Shown: positions 21,784 to 33,439 of the stretch, one piece after another
Position numbering within the stretch: the first letter of the stretch is position 1
Layout of the letters: the number at the start of each line of letters is the position of its first letter
Origin: Peromyscus leucopus
Lineage: Eukaryota > Chordata > Mammalia > Rodentia > Cricetidae
Direction: 5' to 3'
Assembly: GCF_004664715.2 (NCBI RefSeq)
Contig: NC_051072.1
Span: 33,196,642-33,260,641 of the forward strand
Length of the DNA: 64,000 nucleotides
Program-made: the position numbers and the translations under genes
The notes under the pieces: generated by a model
What the model saw: only the letters and a program-made list of their open reading frames with translations
Database searches by the model: none
What the model was told of the DNA's origin: nothing

Positions 21784-22620
21784 TCTTAGTTAGGATTCCT
21801 ATTGCTTCAATGAAATACCATGACCAAAAAGCAAGTGGGGAGGGAAGGGTTTCTTTGGCTTACACTTCCAGATCATTGTCATCACTGAAAGAAACCAGGA
21901 CAGGAACTCAAGCAAAGCAGAAACCTGAAGTCAAGAGCTATGGTGATATTTTATTTGTACTGAAATGTGATTTTATTTGTATGTTAATAAATAAAGGTGC
22001 CTGGGGTTCAGAGCCATAGCAAGCCATAGCAGAGCTGGGCATTTGTGGCACATGCCTTTAATCTTAGCACTTGGTAGGCAGAGCTAGGTAGATCTTTGTG
22101 TGTTCAAGGATACAGCCAGACACATACCTTTAATCTCAATTCCAACCATAGAAGATCTGGAGGTCTGTACAAACAGGCAGTTACAAGGCAGTTATTGTTT
22201 TACAACAATGAAAGAAACAAAAGTATATAAAAAAACACAGAAGTAGGTCTTCTTGTGAAAGCTAGCTGCAGCAAAGTCTTAGCTTGATTTGTGTTTTTTT
22301 TGATTGTTTGTTTTTTATTAAAAAGATGATTGGTTACATCTACAAAGAGCTGATGCAGAAGCCAAGGAGGGATGCTGCTTACTAGCTTGCTTCACAGGGT
22401 TTGCTTAGCCTGCTTTCTTCTACAAGCCAGTATAAGAAAGTATATACCCCCAGTCCAGGGGTAACACCACCCACAATGTTCTGGGCCCTTCCCCATCAAT
22501 CACTAATTAAGAAAATGTTCTACAGTCTTGCCTTATCTTATGGAGGCATTTTCTCTATTGAGTTCCTCTCCTTTCAGATAACTATAGTTTGTGTCGGGTT
22601 GACATAATCTAGCCAGCACA
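21784..22620 (+). mobile_element. Old rodent repeat, URR1-like, near full length
   Basis: Runs from 'cttagttaggattcctattg' to 'gttgacataatctagccagc'. Intermediate blocks include 'accatgaccaaaaagcaagt', 'ggaactcaagcaaagcag', 'gctgatgcagaagccaagg', 'accacccacaatgttctggg' and 'tcaatcactaattaagaaaa'. The order matches an abundant rodent repeat that I recall as URR1 (hAT type). It is split by a composite repeat at 21940-22344; without it the element is about 425 bp. Confidence 0.7.
21933..22351 (+). mobile_element. Composite repeat, subfamily B, nested, 7-bp target duplication
   Basis: Body 21940-22344 from ATGGTGATATTTTATTTG to TTACATCTACA. aagagct flanks it at 21933-21939 and 22345-22351. Removing the element and one copy of aagagct restores the host sequence 'gtcaagagctgatgcag', as expected of the URR1-like repeat. 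This is the cleanest proof of insertion and of the ends of this family. Confidence 0.9.
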
Positions 22621-24736
22621 GCTTCCAATTGTGATGCCCATGATTTTTATTGTACAGTCTAGAGATGGTTTCTATGTTTAGGCACTGAGTAAGAATAGAA
22701 CTCAGAGATACTGTGATCATAAAGAAAACTGTGTTTGGTTCAAAGTATCTGTGGTGACAAGGTCAGGAAGCTTAAGCAGCATGAATTAAATATAAATGTT
22801 CTATGGTATGTGAAAGACGTGTAATCAAACGAGCAAATGAATAAAAATTTGAGAATCAAATGTGCAGATAGCTTAAGGACAGGAGAGTCATTTGTGTGGG
22901 GGGAGTGAAGTATATACTAATTATAGTATTACTTCCATTCATTTCTCTTTTTTGAGCTGTTACTTTCAGTTTAAACTGTTAAGTGCAAACCTTACTGGTT
23001 TCACCAAGGGGACACAGCTGGAATGAAATCAAATGGAAGGTGAGAATAAGAAGATTCAATTAATGCATTTCCTTCTTCTGGCAAATATTTTACAAAGAAA
23101 CCTACCTGGGATCAAAATAGGAGATAAAAGATAGTTTATTTCAAGACCTGTAATTTTTTTCTTTACTATGGTAAGAATAAACTATTTTAACATTTGCATA
23201 TCATTTAGGGTCAAGTCAATCTGCATCTTTGGGTCTAGTCACAACTAAGGCAACAAATTCTAAATGGAACAAAATGAAACTATGTATCAGAGCTGTGTAA
23301 GTACTGTAGTAGCAGCTTGATTATTTCAGGAGTCTTTGCTACTACAAATAGCGTTATAATTGTTATTATAAGACTGGATTTGACACTATGATTTCTAAGA
23401 GTGAACATAATAAAAACTTACCATTTATTATCATGGGAGCTATTATCCTGCTGTGACTTCATGAACACTGAAAGAGATCTATGAAGTGTAGCTAATCAGA
23501 TCTGTTAAAAAAAAATCCTTATTTTGAAACTTTAATGCATGTCTCCATACTAACTTAAAATATGCTAAAACTTAGTCCAGACATTCACAAGGCTGAAATT
23601 GTTTTCCAATCATTTCCAAACTTTTCTTAATGATGGAGAACCATAAAAAGTCCAGCAATAGGGAGAAAAACCACAGCAACAACAACAACAACAACAACAA
23701 AAAAAAACTATGGGTCTGCTTCCCTTATTATATCAATAGCTGAAAGATGCTATAAATGGCTAAAATGTAACATGTTTTAATTATGTGTCCAGTGTGTATT
23801 TTAAATTTTTACTTTAAGAAAATGATAGACTGTAACTTACTGTTACATAGAAGTGAAAATATAGAGGCACCCAGACAACGATGGTCTTCTGCTAGCCAAC
23901 CTAACATGGCCGTCATTCTTGTGACAAGCATATTCAGTCCCCAGTCTGCTTTCATATAGCTCTACTTCTGAGATGGTGGAAGTCTACCATTCTTTCTAAT
24001 GGGCTTTATCCTGTGCTTTAACATGCATCCTTTACTTTGTGTTCTATGTTAAAGTAGATGCTACATCCTGTTTCCACATTGCACTTCAGTGTTTCTGAAG
24101 AATTCATTTTCAGTCCAGGAAGGTGATTATGGAATAATGCTTCACCAGTTGACTCAGAGATTTCCTCCTTGTCAGAGTTTTCAAGCAGACATTTTCACAG
24201 GCAACAGACCCCTTTCGGTCCAATTTATTGAAGGCTACAAATTGCTGTCAACTTTGGCTTCATTCAGTTTTTGCCATTCTTGGTGGTTAATAGATACAGG
24301 ACTACTAGTTACACATGAGGAGCAACTGATTTCATTCAAATATAAGCTACTATTATGCCATGCAATCAAAACTCTAAAGACTTCTCTTGATTTTACCAAC
24401 TAATCAATAACTGGCATAATTCATCCAGGTACATGATTAGAAATTTAAACTCAAAGAAGGTAGCTAGTGTTCTAAAAAGGAAATATAAGCAAGAAGAGAG
24501 AAAATTTAACCATTTTTACATCCTTCATGAGGTAAATACATGTGAATCTTATTCATAAAGTTATAAGCCTGTAGCAGTAATGCTGTGAAATACTGCATGA
24601 AAGCATAGGAAGGAAGGCAGTGTATACTTAGAATTATCCAAGGAAACAAGGACTGAATGAACAAAATATTCCTTATGATGAAAAATGGATGGCAGATAAG
24701 AGTAAAGAAAACCATTCCATGGTTTTCAATTTAGAT
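22621..24736. other. Unique AT-rich sequence with (CAA)n
   Basis: Contains (CAA)n at 23673-23701 running into an A tract. No gene is called: a 104-codon plus frame at 24089-24403 has no recognisable domain and weak context. Confidence 0.45.
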
Positions 24737-24747
24737 GGGGGGGGGGG
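24737..24747. repeat. Poly(G) run, 11 bp
   Basis: Eleven consecutive G directly before the ID-like remnant. Confidence 0.9.
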
Positions 24748-24749
24748 AC

Positions 24750-24800
24750 AGAATTCTTGTACATTACGTGCAAGGCCCAAGGTTCGATCTCCTTTAAATG
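24750..24800 (+). mobile_element. ID-like SINE remnant (plus)
   Basis: 'cgtgcaaggcccaaggttcg' followed by 'atctcc' resembles the second half of the tRNA-Ala-derived ID SINE, including the B-box like ggttcgatc. The first half is degraded. A GA array takes the place of the A tail. Confidence 0.5.
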
Positions 24801-24809
24801 GGAGAGAAG

Positions 24810-24810
<1 letters not shown>

Positions 24811-24871
<61 letters not shown>

Positions 24872-24970
24872 GAGGGAGAAAAGGATAAAAGAAAGGAAGA
24901 AAGGAGAAAAGAGGAGGGAAGACAGGAGAGAAGGGATGGGAGGGAAGGCAGGAGATGGAGAGCAAGGAAG
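24811..24970. repeat. (GA)n and purine-rich tract
   Basis: Pure GA from about 24812 to 24866, then G/A-only sequence (ggag, gaaa units) to about 24970. Arg-Glu frames through it are artefacts. Confidence 0.95.
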
Positions 24971-25445
24971 ACTGAATTTACCCAATATCAGCATAGTAGG
25001 TTTATTCTTGGAGAGTAATCAGTTAACTCTATGAGATGAAGAAAAGTAAACTGGTGATGTTTGAACTACAAAATGGCATGACAGGAAAATATAAATGCCT
25101 GGTAAAGTGAGTAAAGCTTCATAGCTTTAAATGAGTAAAGCTATTAAGATTGAGTCTAAAATAAGTCACACATAAATATTAAGTTTATCTAGAATACTAT
25201 TGTTTCAGATTGGTGACAGGATCAATAATTTCTGTCTGCCAAAAGCATTTTAGTAACTGGACTAAAACAGCATATTATTATTAAACTGAATTTAACATTT
25301 CTAGTATGGAATATCTATTTTAGAAGAAGAAACTATACTGTTGTGATGAGAAAGCTTAAACTTATTTGTTTTATGTTTTGATATTATAATTACATCATTT
25401 CCCTTTCTCTTTTCTCCCTCCAAACCCTCCCACATAGCCCTCCTT
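24971..25445. other. Unique AT-rich sequence
   Basis: Nothing recognised. Confidence 0.4.
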
Positions 25446-25812
25446 TGCTGTGAAATATCTTTCTGTATGCTGTGAATATGTATTGCTATGATTGGTTAAT
25501 AAATAAGCTGCTGTGGCCTATGGAAGAGCAGCTTAGAGGCAAGTGGGAAATCCATGGAGAGAGACAGGAAAGAGAAAGGCAGAGTCTGAAGAGAGATGCC
25601 AGCCTGCTGCCCAAGGAACAACATGCCAGCAGACCAGTTAGCCATGGAACACATGGCAAAACATAGATTAATAGAAATGGGTTAATTTAAGATATAAGAG
25701 CTAGCTAGCTATTCATACAGTTTGTGAATAATATTAAGCCTCTGAGTGATTATTTTATAAGTGGCTGTGGTACCGAGGGGCTGGGTGGGACCAGAGAAAA
25801 CTTCCTGCTACA
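25446..25812 (+). mobile_element. ERVK-type 5' LTR (plus)
   Basis: Begins TGCTGTGAAATATC and ends CTTCCTGCTACA (TG...CA). Blocks 'tgctatgattggttaataaa', 'gggttaatttaagatataag', 'agctagctagctattc', 'cagtttgtgaataatattaa' and 'gggctgggtgggaccagag' are those of a common rodent LTR family, related to the minus LTR at 34119. It is followed at once by a primer-binding-site-like sequence, so it is a 5' LTR rather than a solo LTR. I recall mys-like (MYSERV) elements as candidates, but the name is uncertain. Confidence 0.75.
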
Positions 25813-25814
25813 TA

Positions 25815-25832
25815 TGGCTGCCCAATGTGTTG
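25815..25832 (+). promoter_or_regulatory. Degenerate retroviral primer-binding site
   Basis: TGGCTGCCCAATGTG, two bases after the LTR end, is one or two changes from TGGCGCCCAACGTG, complementary to the 3' end of tRNA-Lys and typical of ERVK elements. Confidence 0.6.
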
Positions 25833-26339
25833 GCTTAAGTTTCCACCTGAAACTGAGAGACTTTTTTAAAAAGGGTTCTATAATGGAGCCAAATGCCGAT
25901 TCCTAGTTGTGTTTCTCAGACAAACTGCAGACTGTGGGCTTGACCTACAGCATGGCATATTCCTGCCTCAGTACACAGAGGTGTCTCCAAGCTGCACAGC
26001 GAGTTGCATGGCAGATTTAGCTTTTGCGCATACAGACAAAATGGGTTCATGGGCTAGCTGTACTCTACCTAGTGGCAGCATGGACCCCAGAGTTGGCGGG
26101 TTAAGCATGACTCTCCTGGATACCATTGTCATGTTGGGAAGCTGAGATGGGTGGAGTCAACAGCCAGGGCTGCTGCTTCAATCTTAGCCATGCTGCAGTT
26201 ACAATGATTAGAAAAGGATTATAGATACACAAAACAACAGATTCAGATGGAATAAACCTCTAAATGGTTTATACTATGTGCAAAAATGCACATAGGCTTG
26301 GAAGAGAGAGGAAAAGGACAGACAGTTGAGGATACTAGA
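25833..26339 (+). mobile_element. ERV internal region, first part (non-coding)
   Basis: Directly follows the primer-binding site. Text such as 'gattcctagttgtgtttctc', 'aactgcagactgtgggcttg' and 'gtctccaagctgcacagcga' matches an abundant rodent ERV leader as I remember it. No gag-like frame is present: frames are at most 78 codons. The boundary with the following L1 is approximate. Confidence 0.5.
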
Positions 26340-27170
26340 TGTGGAACAAGGATGACTGGACTGCTACTCACATCACCAGGGAGGCTACCTGGAAAACAGG
26401 ACCCCAAGAAAGACCCGGGGATCGCCCAATGACAGAGAAATGGATGAGATCTACATGAACAGCCTGGACATGAGTGGGTTTAATGAAGGGCAAGGGTCGA
26501 GGGAAAGAGAGCTTGAAGGAATGGGAGATCCCAGCTGGATCAAGAACAGAGAGGGAGAACAAGGAATAGGAGACCATGGTAAATGAAGACCACATGAGAA
26601 CAGGAAGAAGCAAAGTGCTAGAGAGGCCCACAGAAATTCACAAAGATAACCCCACAATAGACTGCTGGCAATGGTTGAGAGACAGCCGGAACTGACCTAC
26701 TCTGGTGGAGCTCCAGGAGTCTAATTAGCAAGAAAGAGGAGGGTTTATATGAGCAAGAATTGTTGAAACCAAGGTTGGATAAAGCATAGGACAATAGAAA
26801 TGAATGGAAACACATGAATCTGAACCAATGCTGAGGCCCCAACTGGATCAGCTCTGATGGGTGAGACAGTGATGGCTGATCTGTTGGGAGGCATCAGCAG
26901 TGGACTGGGTCTGTGCTCATTGCATGAGTTGGCTGTTTGAAACCTGGGGCTTATGCAGGGACGCTTGGCTCAATCTGGGATTAGGGGACTGGACCTGCCT
27001 GGACTGAGTCTACCAGGTCGATCTCAGTCCTCAGGGGAGGCTTTGCCCTGGAGAAGGGAATGGGGGGTAGGCTGGGGAGATGGGAGGGGTGCGGGAGGGG
27101 GGAGAACAAGGGAATCCGTGGCTATGTAGAACTGAATTGTATTGTAAAATAAAATTAAATTAAAACAAAT
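26340..27170 (+). mobile_element. L1 3' UTR insertion in the ERV, with internal deletions (plus)
   Basis: Same L1 lineage as 5968 and 51627: 'ccagctggatcaagaacaga', 'gactgctggcaatggttgag', 'ctggactgagtctaccagg', G-rich tract 27049-27105, 'aatccgtggctatgtag' and an A-rich tail. Compared with the minus copy at 51627-52293 it lacks 93 bp at about 26706, precisely between two CTGGTG motifs, and has many 1-3 base losses. Confidence 0.85.
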
Positions 27171-28387
27171 AGATAGTTTTTTAAAAAATAAAGTCTTTAA
27201 AGACACAGTAACAGTAATATAAAAGTTATGCCATGTAAAATGATAATTACACAAAGAAGCTGGACACTCCATATTATTATACCTACGGGATTTTTAACTG
27301 CACAGAGGCATTTGATTGTATGGGCTAACCAGTTCAACCAGTATGTATATTTCAAAGGTATCTTGACTTCAAAATTCATGTCTAAGGATAAGTTACTTTG
27401 GAAAGGAGGTTCTGCTTTTGTTTCTACAGAAGATTATAACCTATGGATTGCTTCCAGGTTAATGTGGTTTGATCATACAAGACCCCCTGAAAGGTCTCCA
27501 AGATGATACCATGGCCCAGATTATTCAACATCCAAAATCAGTTTCAAATCAACTGGCTGAGATGATCCATCCTCATAGACTACAACCAAGATTTAACTAT
27601 AATTCTTAAATTTCTCAGGATCCCCATAAGATTAGCAGTGTGTGCCCCAAACCAGCAAGAAGTAGTATGAAAAGCTACACCCAAATTCTCAAAATTGTTT
27701 ATAAATGTTTATTTTTATTTAAAGGGGGTTGGTTAAGAAATGCAATCTCTTTCTAAAAAATAAAAGAGGATAGTGTAGATATGATAGGATGAAAGGGTAG
27801 ACTATTGAATCTACTTTTCAAAAGCAACAATATGTTTAAAATATTTTACATTGCTATGGATTTTAGTTTATTGATATAATTTTAAGGTTAATTTTGTTAT
27901 ACTGTATGTATATTTCTACCCTTAAGGTATTATGTTTGTGCAGCTCATTTGAAATTGTAATATATAATTAAGAAACAAGGTTTAATAATTAGTCATCTAT
28001 GATAATCAAACTTATAGTCATGTTAGTTAAGTTTTCTAGATATACATAGATATAGTTCAGTTAGGTAGATAATCTTCAAACACTTCATCAACCTACTGAA
28101 TATGAAATTGAAAATGTTTTAAAAACTTAGACTTTCTGGACAATGAGACACGTCTGCTCCCACATGTTCTACAACACCGTTAGTCCTGCACATCTTGGAG
28201 GCAGAAAAAAAAATTGTAGGTCGAAGATTTTGTGCCTAATTTGGTATTCCTGTTCCACTGCTAACATTAATTCTTAAAAGAACCAAATGTGATATGGCAA
28301 AAAGAAACAAAACAAACTAAAAAATAACTGTAACAAAGAACAAAACAAAAAGTCAATAAATAATTCCCAATGATATTCTACTATACT
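27171..28387 (+). mobile_element. Probable continuation of the ERV internal region
   Basis: No motif proves this by itself. Several stretches ('aggcatttgattgtatgggc', 'tgtctaaggataagttac', 'gtttataaatgtttattttt', 'tttcttaaaagaacc' region) agree with my memory of the 3' half of the non-coding internal region of the same rodent ERV. No 3' LTR is seen before the next L1. If wrong, this is unique AT-rich DNA. No open frame longer than 92 codons. Confidence 0.4.
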
Positions 28388-28795
28388 AGTAGACTGGAGC
28401 CTAGCATAATCATCATCAGAGAGGCTTCATTCAGCAAATAAAAACAGATGCAGAGATCCACAGTCAAACATTAGGCAGGGCTCAGGAAACCCCATCAAAG
28501 AGTGGGAGGAAGGACTGTAGGAACCAGAGGGGTTGAGAACACCATGAGAACACAGCCCACAGAATCAACTAACCAGGGCTCATAGGAGCCCACAGAGACT
28601 GAAACAACAACTACAGGATCCTGTACCTGTCTGTACTAGGTCCTCTGCATATACATTACAAACTTGGTGTTCTTATGAGACTCCTAACAGTGGGAGCAGG
28701 GGCTGTCTCTGGCTCTTTCATCTACTTTTGGCACCCCTTTCCTCCTACTGGTTGCTTTATCCATCCTTGATATGAGAGCATAAAAACCACTTGGT
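28388..28795 (+). mobile_element. Old L1 3' UTR fragment (plus)
   Basis: 'agatgcagagatccacagtc', 'cctctgcatatacattac', 'gagactcctaacagtgggag' and 'tttcctcctactggttgc' match Lx-type L1 3' UTR, as does the copy at 61930. No poly(A) end is preserved. Confidence 0.7.
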
Positions 28796-30994
28796 ATAAT
28801 AGCTTATATAATAGTTGTCACTCAAGTATTTCTTAGCCAAGTTACAGTATCCTAACTTCCAGAGACAGAACCTTCAATGTGATTCAGGGAGTAGCTCAGT
28901 GTGAAATACTGACCAGGGCAGAGATTGTAAAATCTTTATCTAGGAACTCGAATATGCTATTCTGAGACACCCAACTTGACAGCTACAGGAAAAAATTAAG
29001 ACTGACTGTTTTGTCATCTGAGTGAGATGACATAGTTCTGGCCCTGCATGTGTTACAGTTACTTGGTACTCATAGGATCGATGGGAACCATTCCAGAAGC
29101 CCTGATTAGTAAAGAGCACAAGATATTGTATGTTAACCTATATAGTTTCTTGACAACATTTTACTTGATTTTGTGGATTCATTCTGAATTCTATGTTCTC
29201 ACATGTCTAGAGAGTAGAAGCTTGGCATCAGTAATTGTTATGTCCTTATTACATAGTATAATGTCTAACCCTTACTATGATCTCAATAGAGTGTAAAATA
29301 ATGAGTATCCAATGCATCCATATCATCTCAATGTAATTTACTGTGCTTAGTGTCTGGCTTTCTATAAAAGAAGATTCCCCACCTGTAAATGGGAATGGAG
29401 ATACAAATATGATACCTAAAGTTGGCAGCTTCTACCTAAAGAGGGAGATTATTTAGAATAAAAGATACAAGGTTATAATCAAGAAATATCTATGATGTAC
29501 CTGTTACTTAGTAGTAGTTAGAGACTAAAGAAAACATTTCTATAAGAGGATTCTTAAACCTTATAAGAAAAATTTGTGTGCTATAGGATATTCAGTTGAA
29601 GTCTGGAAAACAAGGATTTATAACTTAATTGTATTTTTCTGTTAAAATAAGCAATAATATTGATGATGAAGTTAAGCAATATTGAAGAAGCACACTGAGC
29701 TATTTTATATATGAACTATAAGCCGGATGTTCCTTGTTTTATATATAGGGCTTGGGCGTGATGGTGATGGAGTGATGTTAGGGCAGAAGAGGCTGCTGTG
29801 AAGGGTGATGTTATTGGTACCCCCAGTAGTTGCAAATATACTTAAACCTCTGATCTTGAATTATATTAGATAGTTACTGAAAATTGTTTCAGAACATTCG
29901 CTTTTTTGTGTGCCTATTTTATTCTATCATTAAATTCAGATTTAGAAGTCTCCCTAGTCTCTTTATCTAGGCACCCCTCACCCTCTTCACCTCTATCCAC
30001 TCCACCACTTTCCTTTTCTCCTGTGTTTTACCTGCCATCTGGAACCACTTCCCTGCCTCTCTGGACATAATTGACTCTTTTCAAATCGCATCTCCAGCTC
30101 CCAGCTCGCCCATCAGCCTTATGACTCCTAACCTTAAAGAAACAATCGACCTCGTTTCCCTGAGCCTTGCCATTTCCCTCTGTTAAGGTTCTTCTTTTCC
30201 TATCCAGCCTCTGTGCTCTTCTCCACTCAAGTGGCTATTGGGGATGTGTGTGCATTGCTTGTTCCTTTTTTCAGGCTATTTAAGGAAGCAACTTGCATTG
30301 TTTCTGATACACGTGTACATGTGTGCAAAGCCACATGGAATCGTGTTTAATTGTGTTGCATCTTACATAACTAGAATGAATCACTCAAGTAAAACCCATT
30401 AAGGAAAAAAAAATGACTCTCCAAGGAGTCAGAATATTGTACTATGGTGGCTTCCTCCTGGTCAGGAAGCAAAAATGCACTTTCTGGATCTTAATTGACT
30501 TACAAAGCTCAGAGCTTATTTCAGTTGAAAATGTGTGCAACCTTACAGAAATACTCAGAATCTGTTAACAGTAAACAAACTCCTTTTGAACTTCTGACAT
30601 GAAATAATAAATTTAATACTGAAAATGGTGCATAAAAGTCAACAGAACAAAATCGTTCCTTGTAAATTATAATCAAGCTCCTAATTGCTGATTAAATGCC
30701 GACTTCTCTGAAGCTGAAAACACATGTCTTCTGACTTGGGTTGCTGTCATTTTAGCTGACTTCATGCTCTGTTTCCCCATCTCACAGCAACCTAGAGCAG
30801 ACAGAGAGGAATAGGTGTGTGACACTCAGAGAGCACAAGGGGCAGACGTTAGGATACCTTGACAAACAGTCCTGCCGTCAGGGACATCAGAGCTGTGCAT
30901 GTGGGGATTACACAGGCTGACGACATCTGATTTGCTGGGGCAAAGCTTGCTATCCTGCTCTGTGTTATCTGAGACAGAAATCAGGAAAACACAT
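28796..30994. other. Unique sequence
   Basis: No recognised repeats or genes. 30640-30980 is more GC-balanced than its surroundings and looks single copy. Confidence 0.45.
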
Positions 30995-31328
30995 CACTCC
31001 TAATAGTTCCAGAAAAGTAAATCTAAAAAGGAGGTAGAAGACTTCTATAATGAAAATTTTAAAACTCTGAAGAAATTAAAAAATATATTAGAAAATATGA
31101 AGCACCTCATGTTCATGAATTGACCAAATTATTGTTTTGAAAATGGATTTTTCATTTGAAAACAAAGTTGATTCTGAATAGCTAAATAAATCATAATCAA
31201 AATGACTAATGATGCTGGTATCACAGTACTTGAGTCCAAGTTAAACTTATGAAGATAAAGCACTAAAAGAGAATAGTATTGACACAAAAATAGACAAGTA
31301 GACTGAGAGAGTAGAAGATCCGTAAATA

Positions 31329-31329
31329 T

Positions 31330-31378
<49 letters not shown>
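31329..31378. repeat. (CA)n microsatellite
   Basis: About 25 uninterrupted CA units inside the old L1, where the L1 text 'aatatgcacacac' offers a natural seed. Confidence 0.95.
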
Positions 31379-31379
<1 letters not shown>

Positions 31380-32156
31380 CCTTCTGGTTTTTGACAAATC
31401 TTTTTAAAAATCTATATTGAAGAAAAGAGATATCCTCCTCAGTAAATGGTGCTGAGACAGTTATTATTCACGGCTAGAACGTCAGTATATCTTCCTTCTC
31501 CTCTCATATGAAAATTAGCTCAACATATGTCACATACTTTTTATAGTGAAAAATTAATTTTGAAAATACCAGAAAAAAACCCAGATCTTTCAAGATACAG
31601 ATTGTTCTGGGAGGACTGAGCTAGCTTGCGAAGTAAATGGAAGAACTGGAAATGGGACCGAATGAAGTTCCAAAGTTTCCCCATGAGGAAGCAAAGGATC
31701 AGCAGAGTGAAGGAAGACACAGCAGCAGAGTGGGAGAAATGTTTCTCAGCTAGACATTGACAAGGAACTTGAAATCTAGAAACTATAAGTAACTCAAAAT
31801 CTTGAACACCAAATGCATAAGTTACCCAGTTAAAAACAGGCAAATAAAAGGAACAAAAATCTCTCAAAAGAATATATATATCTCCAATAAATATATCAAA
31901 AATATGCAAAATCCTATATCGTTACCTAAGTCCAAATTAAGACTACATTGAAATTACAACTCAAGTAGGTCGTAATGGCTATTCTACACAAAACAAATAA
32001 GAAGAAATGCTAGTGAACATGAGGGAAGAGGAGACATTATACATTGTCATTGAGAATGTAAACTACTCCAAAAAACAACCCCCAAAACAACAACAACAAG
32101 AAAAAAAAAAAGAGAATGTAAACTACTCTAGTCACTATGGTAGCCGACCTAGAAAT

Positions 32157-32203
32157 ATATATATATATGTGTGTGTGTGTGTATGTGTGTGTGTGTTTGT
32201 GTG
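32157..32203. repeat. (AT)n/(GT)n tract
   Basis: Short AT alternation followed by imperfect GT, within the old L1. Confidence 0.85.
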
Positions 32204-32425
32204 TTAAGAATAGAATAACCTTATGAGTCATTCTTTCTGCTTTGTATATATACTCAAAGAAGTCTACACCAGCATAGCAAAGTCAGATTTGTTCATTTGT
32301 GTTATTGCTGCAGTATCCACATTAGTCAAGTTTGGAACCAGCCTAGATGCCCATCAACAGATGAACAGATAAAGAAAACGTATTGCTAAGACACAATGGA
32401 GTCTTAGCTATAAAGAAATATATCA

Positions 32426-32428
<3 letters not shown>

Positions 32429-32463
<35 letters not shown>

Positions 32464-32482
32464 CTGTGTGTCTGTGTGTGTG
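32429..32482. repeat. (GT)n microsatellite
   Basis: GT array with two substitutions near its end; replaces the tail of the old L1. Confidence 0.95.
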
Positions 32483-32544
32483 AGGGGGGTTTATAGATGT
32501 GGGCAGGAAAGGATTAAACAAAATAAAAGCCATATTCCTTATTT

Positions 32545-32697
32545 TAATGTTGTTTTGTCTTGTGACAGTCTCTTGCTGAGCAGTGCATGAGGGCCACCAA
32601 CACTATAGCTCAGATTGGCTTCAAACTTCTCATCTTCCTACTCAGTCAATCAATTATTGGTTTCACAAGAGTATTTTGAGCCACCATCCCAGGTTAG
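32545..32697 (-). mobile_element. Ancient 7SL-derived SINE (minus, PB1/B1F-like)
   Basis: 'gtgacagtctcttgctgag', 'tatagctcagattggcttca', 'aacttctcatcttcctactc' and 'gagccaccatcccaggtta' match a very diverged B1/PB1 in reverse. Confidence 0.55.
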
Positions 32698-33439
32698 GAG
32701 CATTGCTTTGGCCTTTATTTATCCCTATGGATAGTAATATATACTATGAGAATTTTTATCACATTTTCTAATGTTGTATTATATTTCCTTTCCTAGTAAA
32801 TTGAATTTGACTTTAAAACCATTATTTTATTTTTTGAGATCAAAATGATTCCTTTTTTAAGGGAAGCTAGTAAGTTTGCAGAGAACTAAATAGGTTACCA
32901 GTTTTAATAGAGTTCTATATTTAATCTTAAATTTATTAAATACAAAGTGGTTATTGTTAATTAAAAACATTAATTATTCAGATATTTTGCCTACTTTTAA
33001 TAAGATTTTTTTATTGTGCACTGTAAAAAGTCTTTGTAAATCTTGAAAACATTATAAACATTCTTTTTTTAAAATAAGTGTTTTCAATATGTTGTCCCTG
33101 CTTGGGTGATTTTCCCAGCTATATTTATATTGTCTTTCACTGAAAAAGACTAAAAATCATTTTAATGGAACCAAATTTATCAATTCCTTTATGTCATATA
33201 GTATGTTTTCTCTGAGGTTTCTGAACAGATATACTATCAATGAAGATAGATACATGTCAATAGCCATGAAATAATGTTTTATATGATATGTCATTGGGAT
33301 ATTTTCAAAATAAAATAGGAGATATCTCTGTGTACCTATGAAAGTAACTAAAATACAGAATACCAACATCAAGAATAGGCTTATATCTAGAAGGTATAGA
33401 AGCCCTCACTTCTAGTAGAAGAAGAATTCTACATAGTAC
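32698..33439. other. Unique AT-rich sequence
   Basis: Nothing recognised apart from general AT richness. Confidence 0.4.

Larger units (their letters stand above)
30995..32428 (+). mobile_element. Old L1 ORF2 3' portion and 3' end (plus), degraded
   Basis: In L1 order: 'gaagacttctataatgaaaa' (31040), 'cacctcatgttcatgaattg', 'gacaaatctttttaaaaatc' (31396), 'aatggtgctgagacag', 'ggcaaataaaaggaacaaaa', 'tcattgagaatgtaaactac', 'ggaaccagcctagatgccca' (32334), 'tcaacagatgaacagataaa'. All frames are broken. A (CA)n array (31329-31378) and an A/CAA-rich patch (32070-32112) are inserted or expanded within it. Confidence 0.75.

Noticed and set aside
21585..22019. 144-codon plus frame
   Set aside because: Runs through a B1, part of a URR1-like repeat and into a composite repeat; it has no protein meaning.
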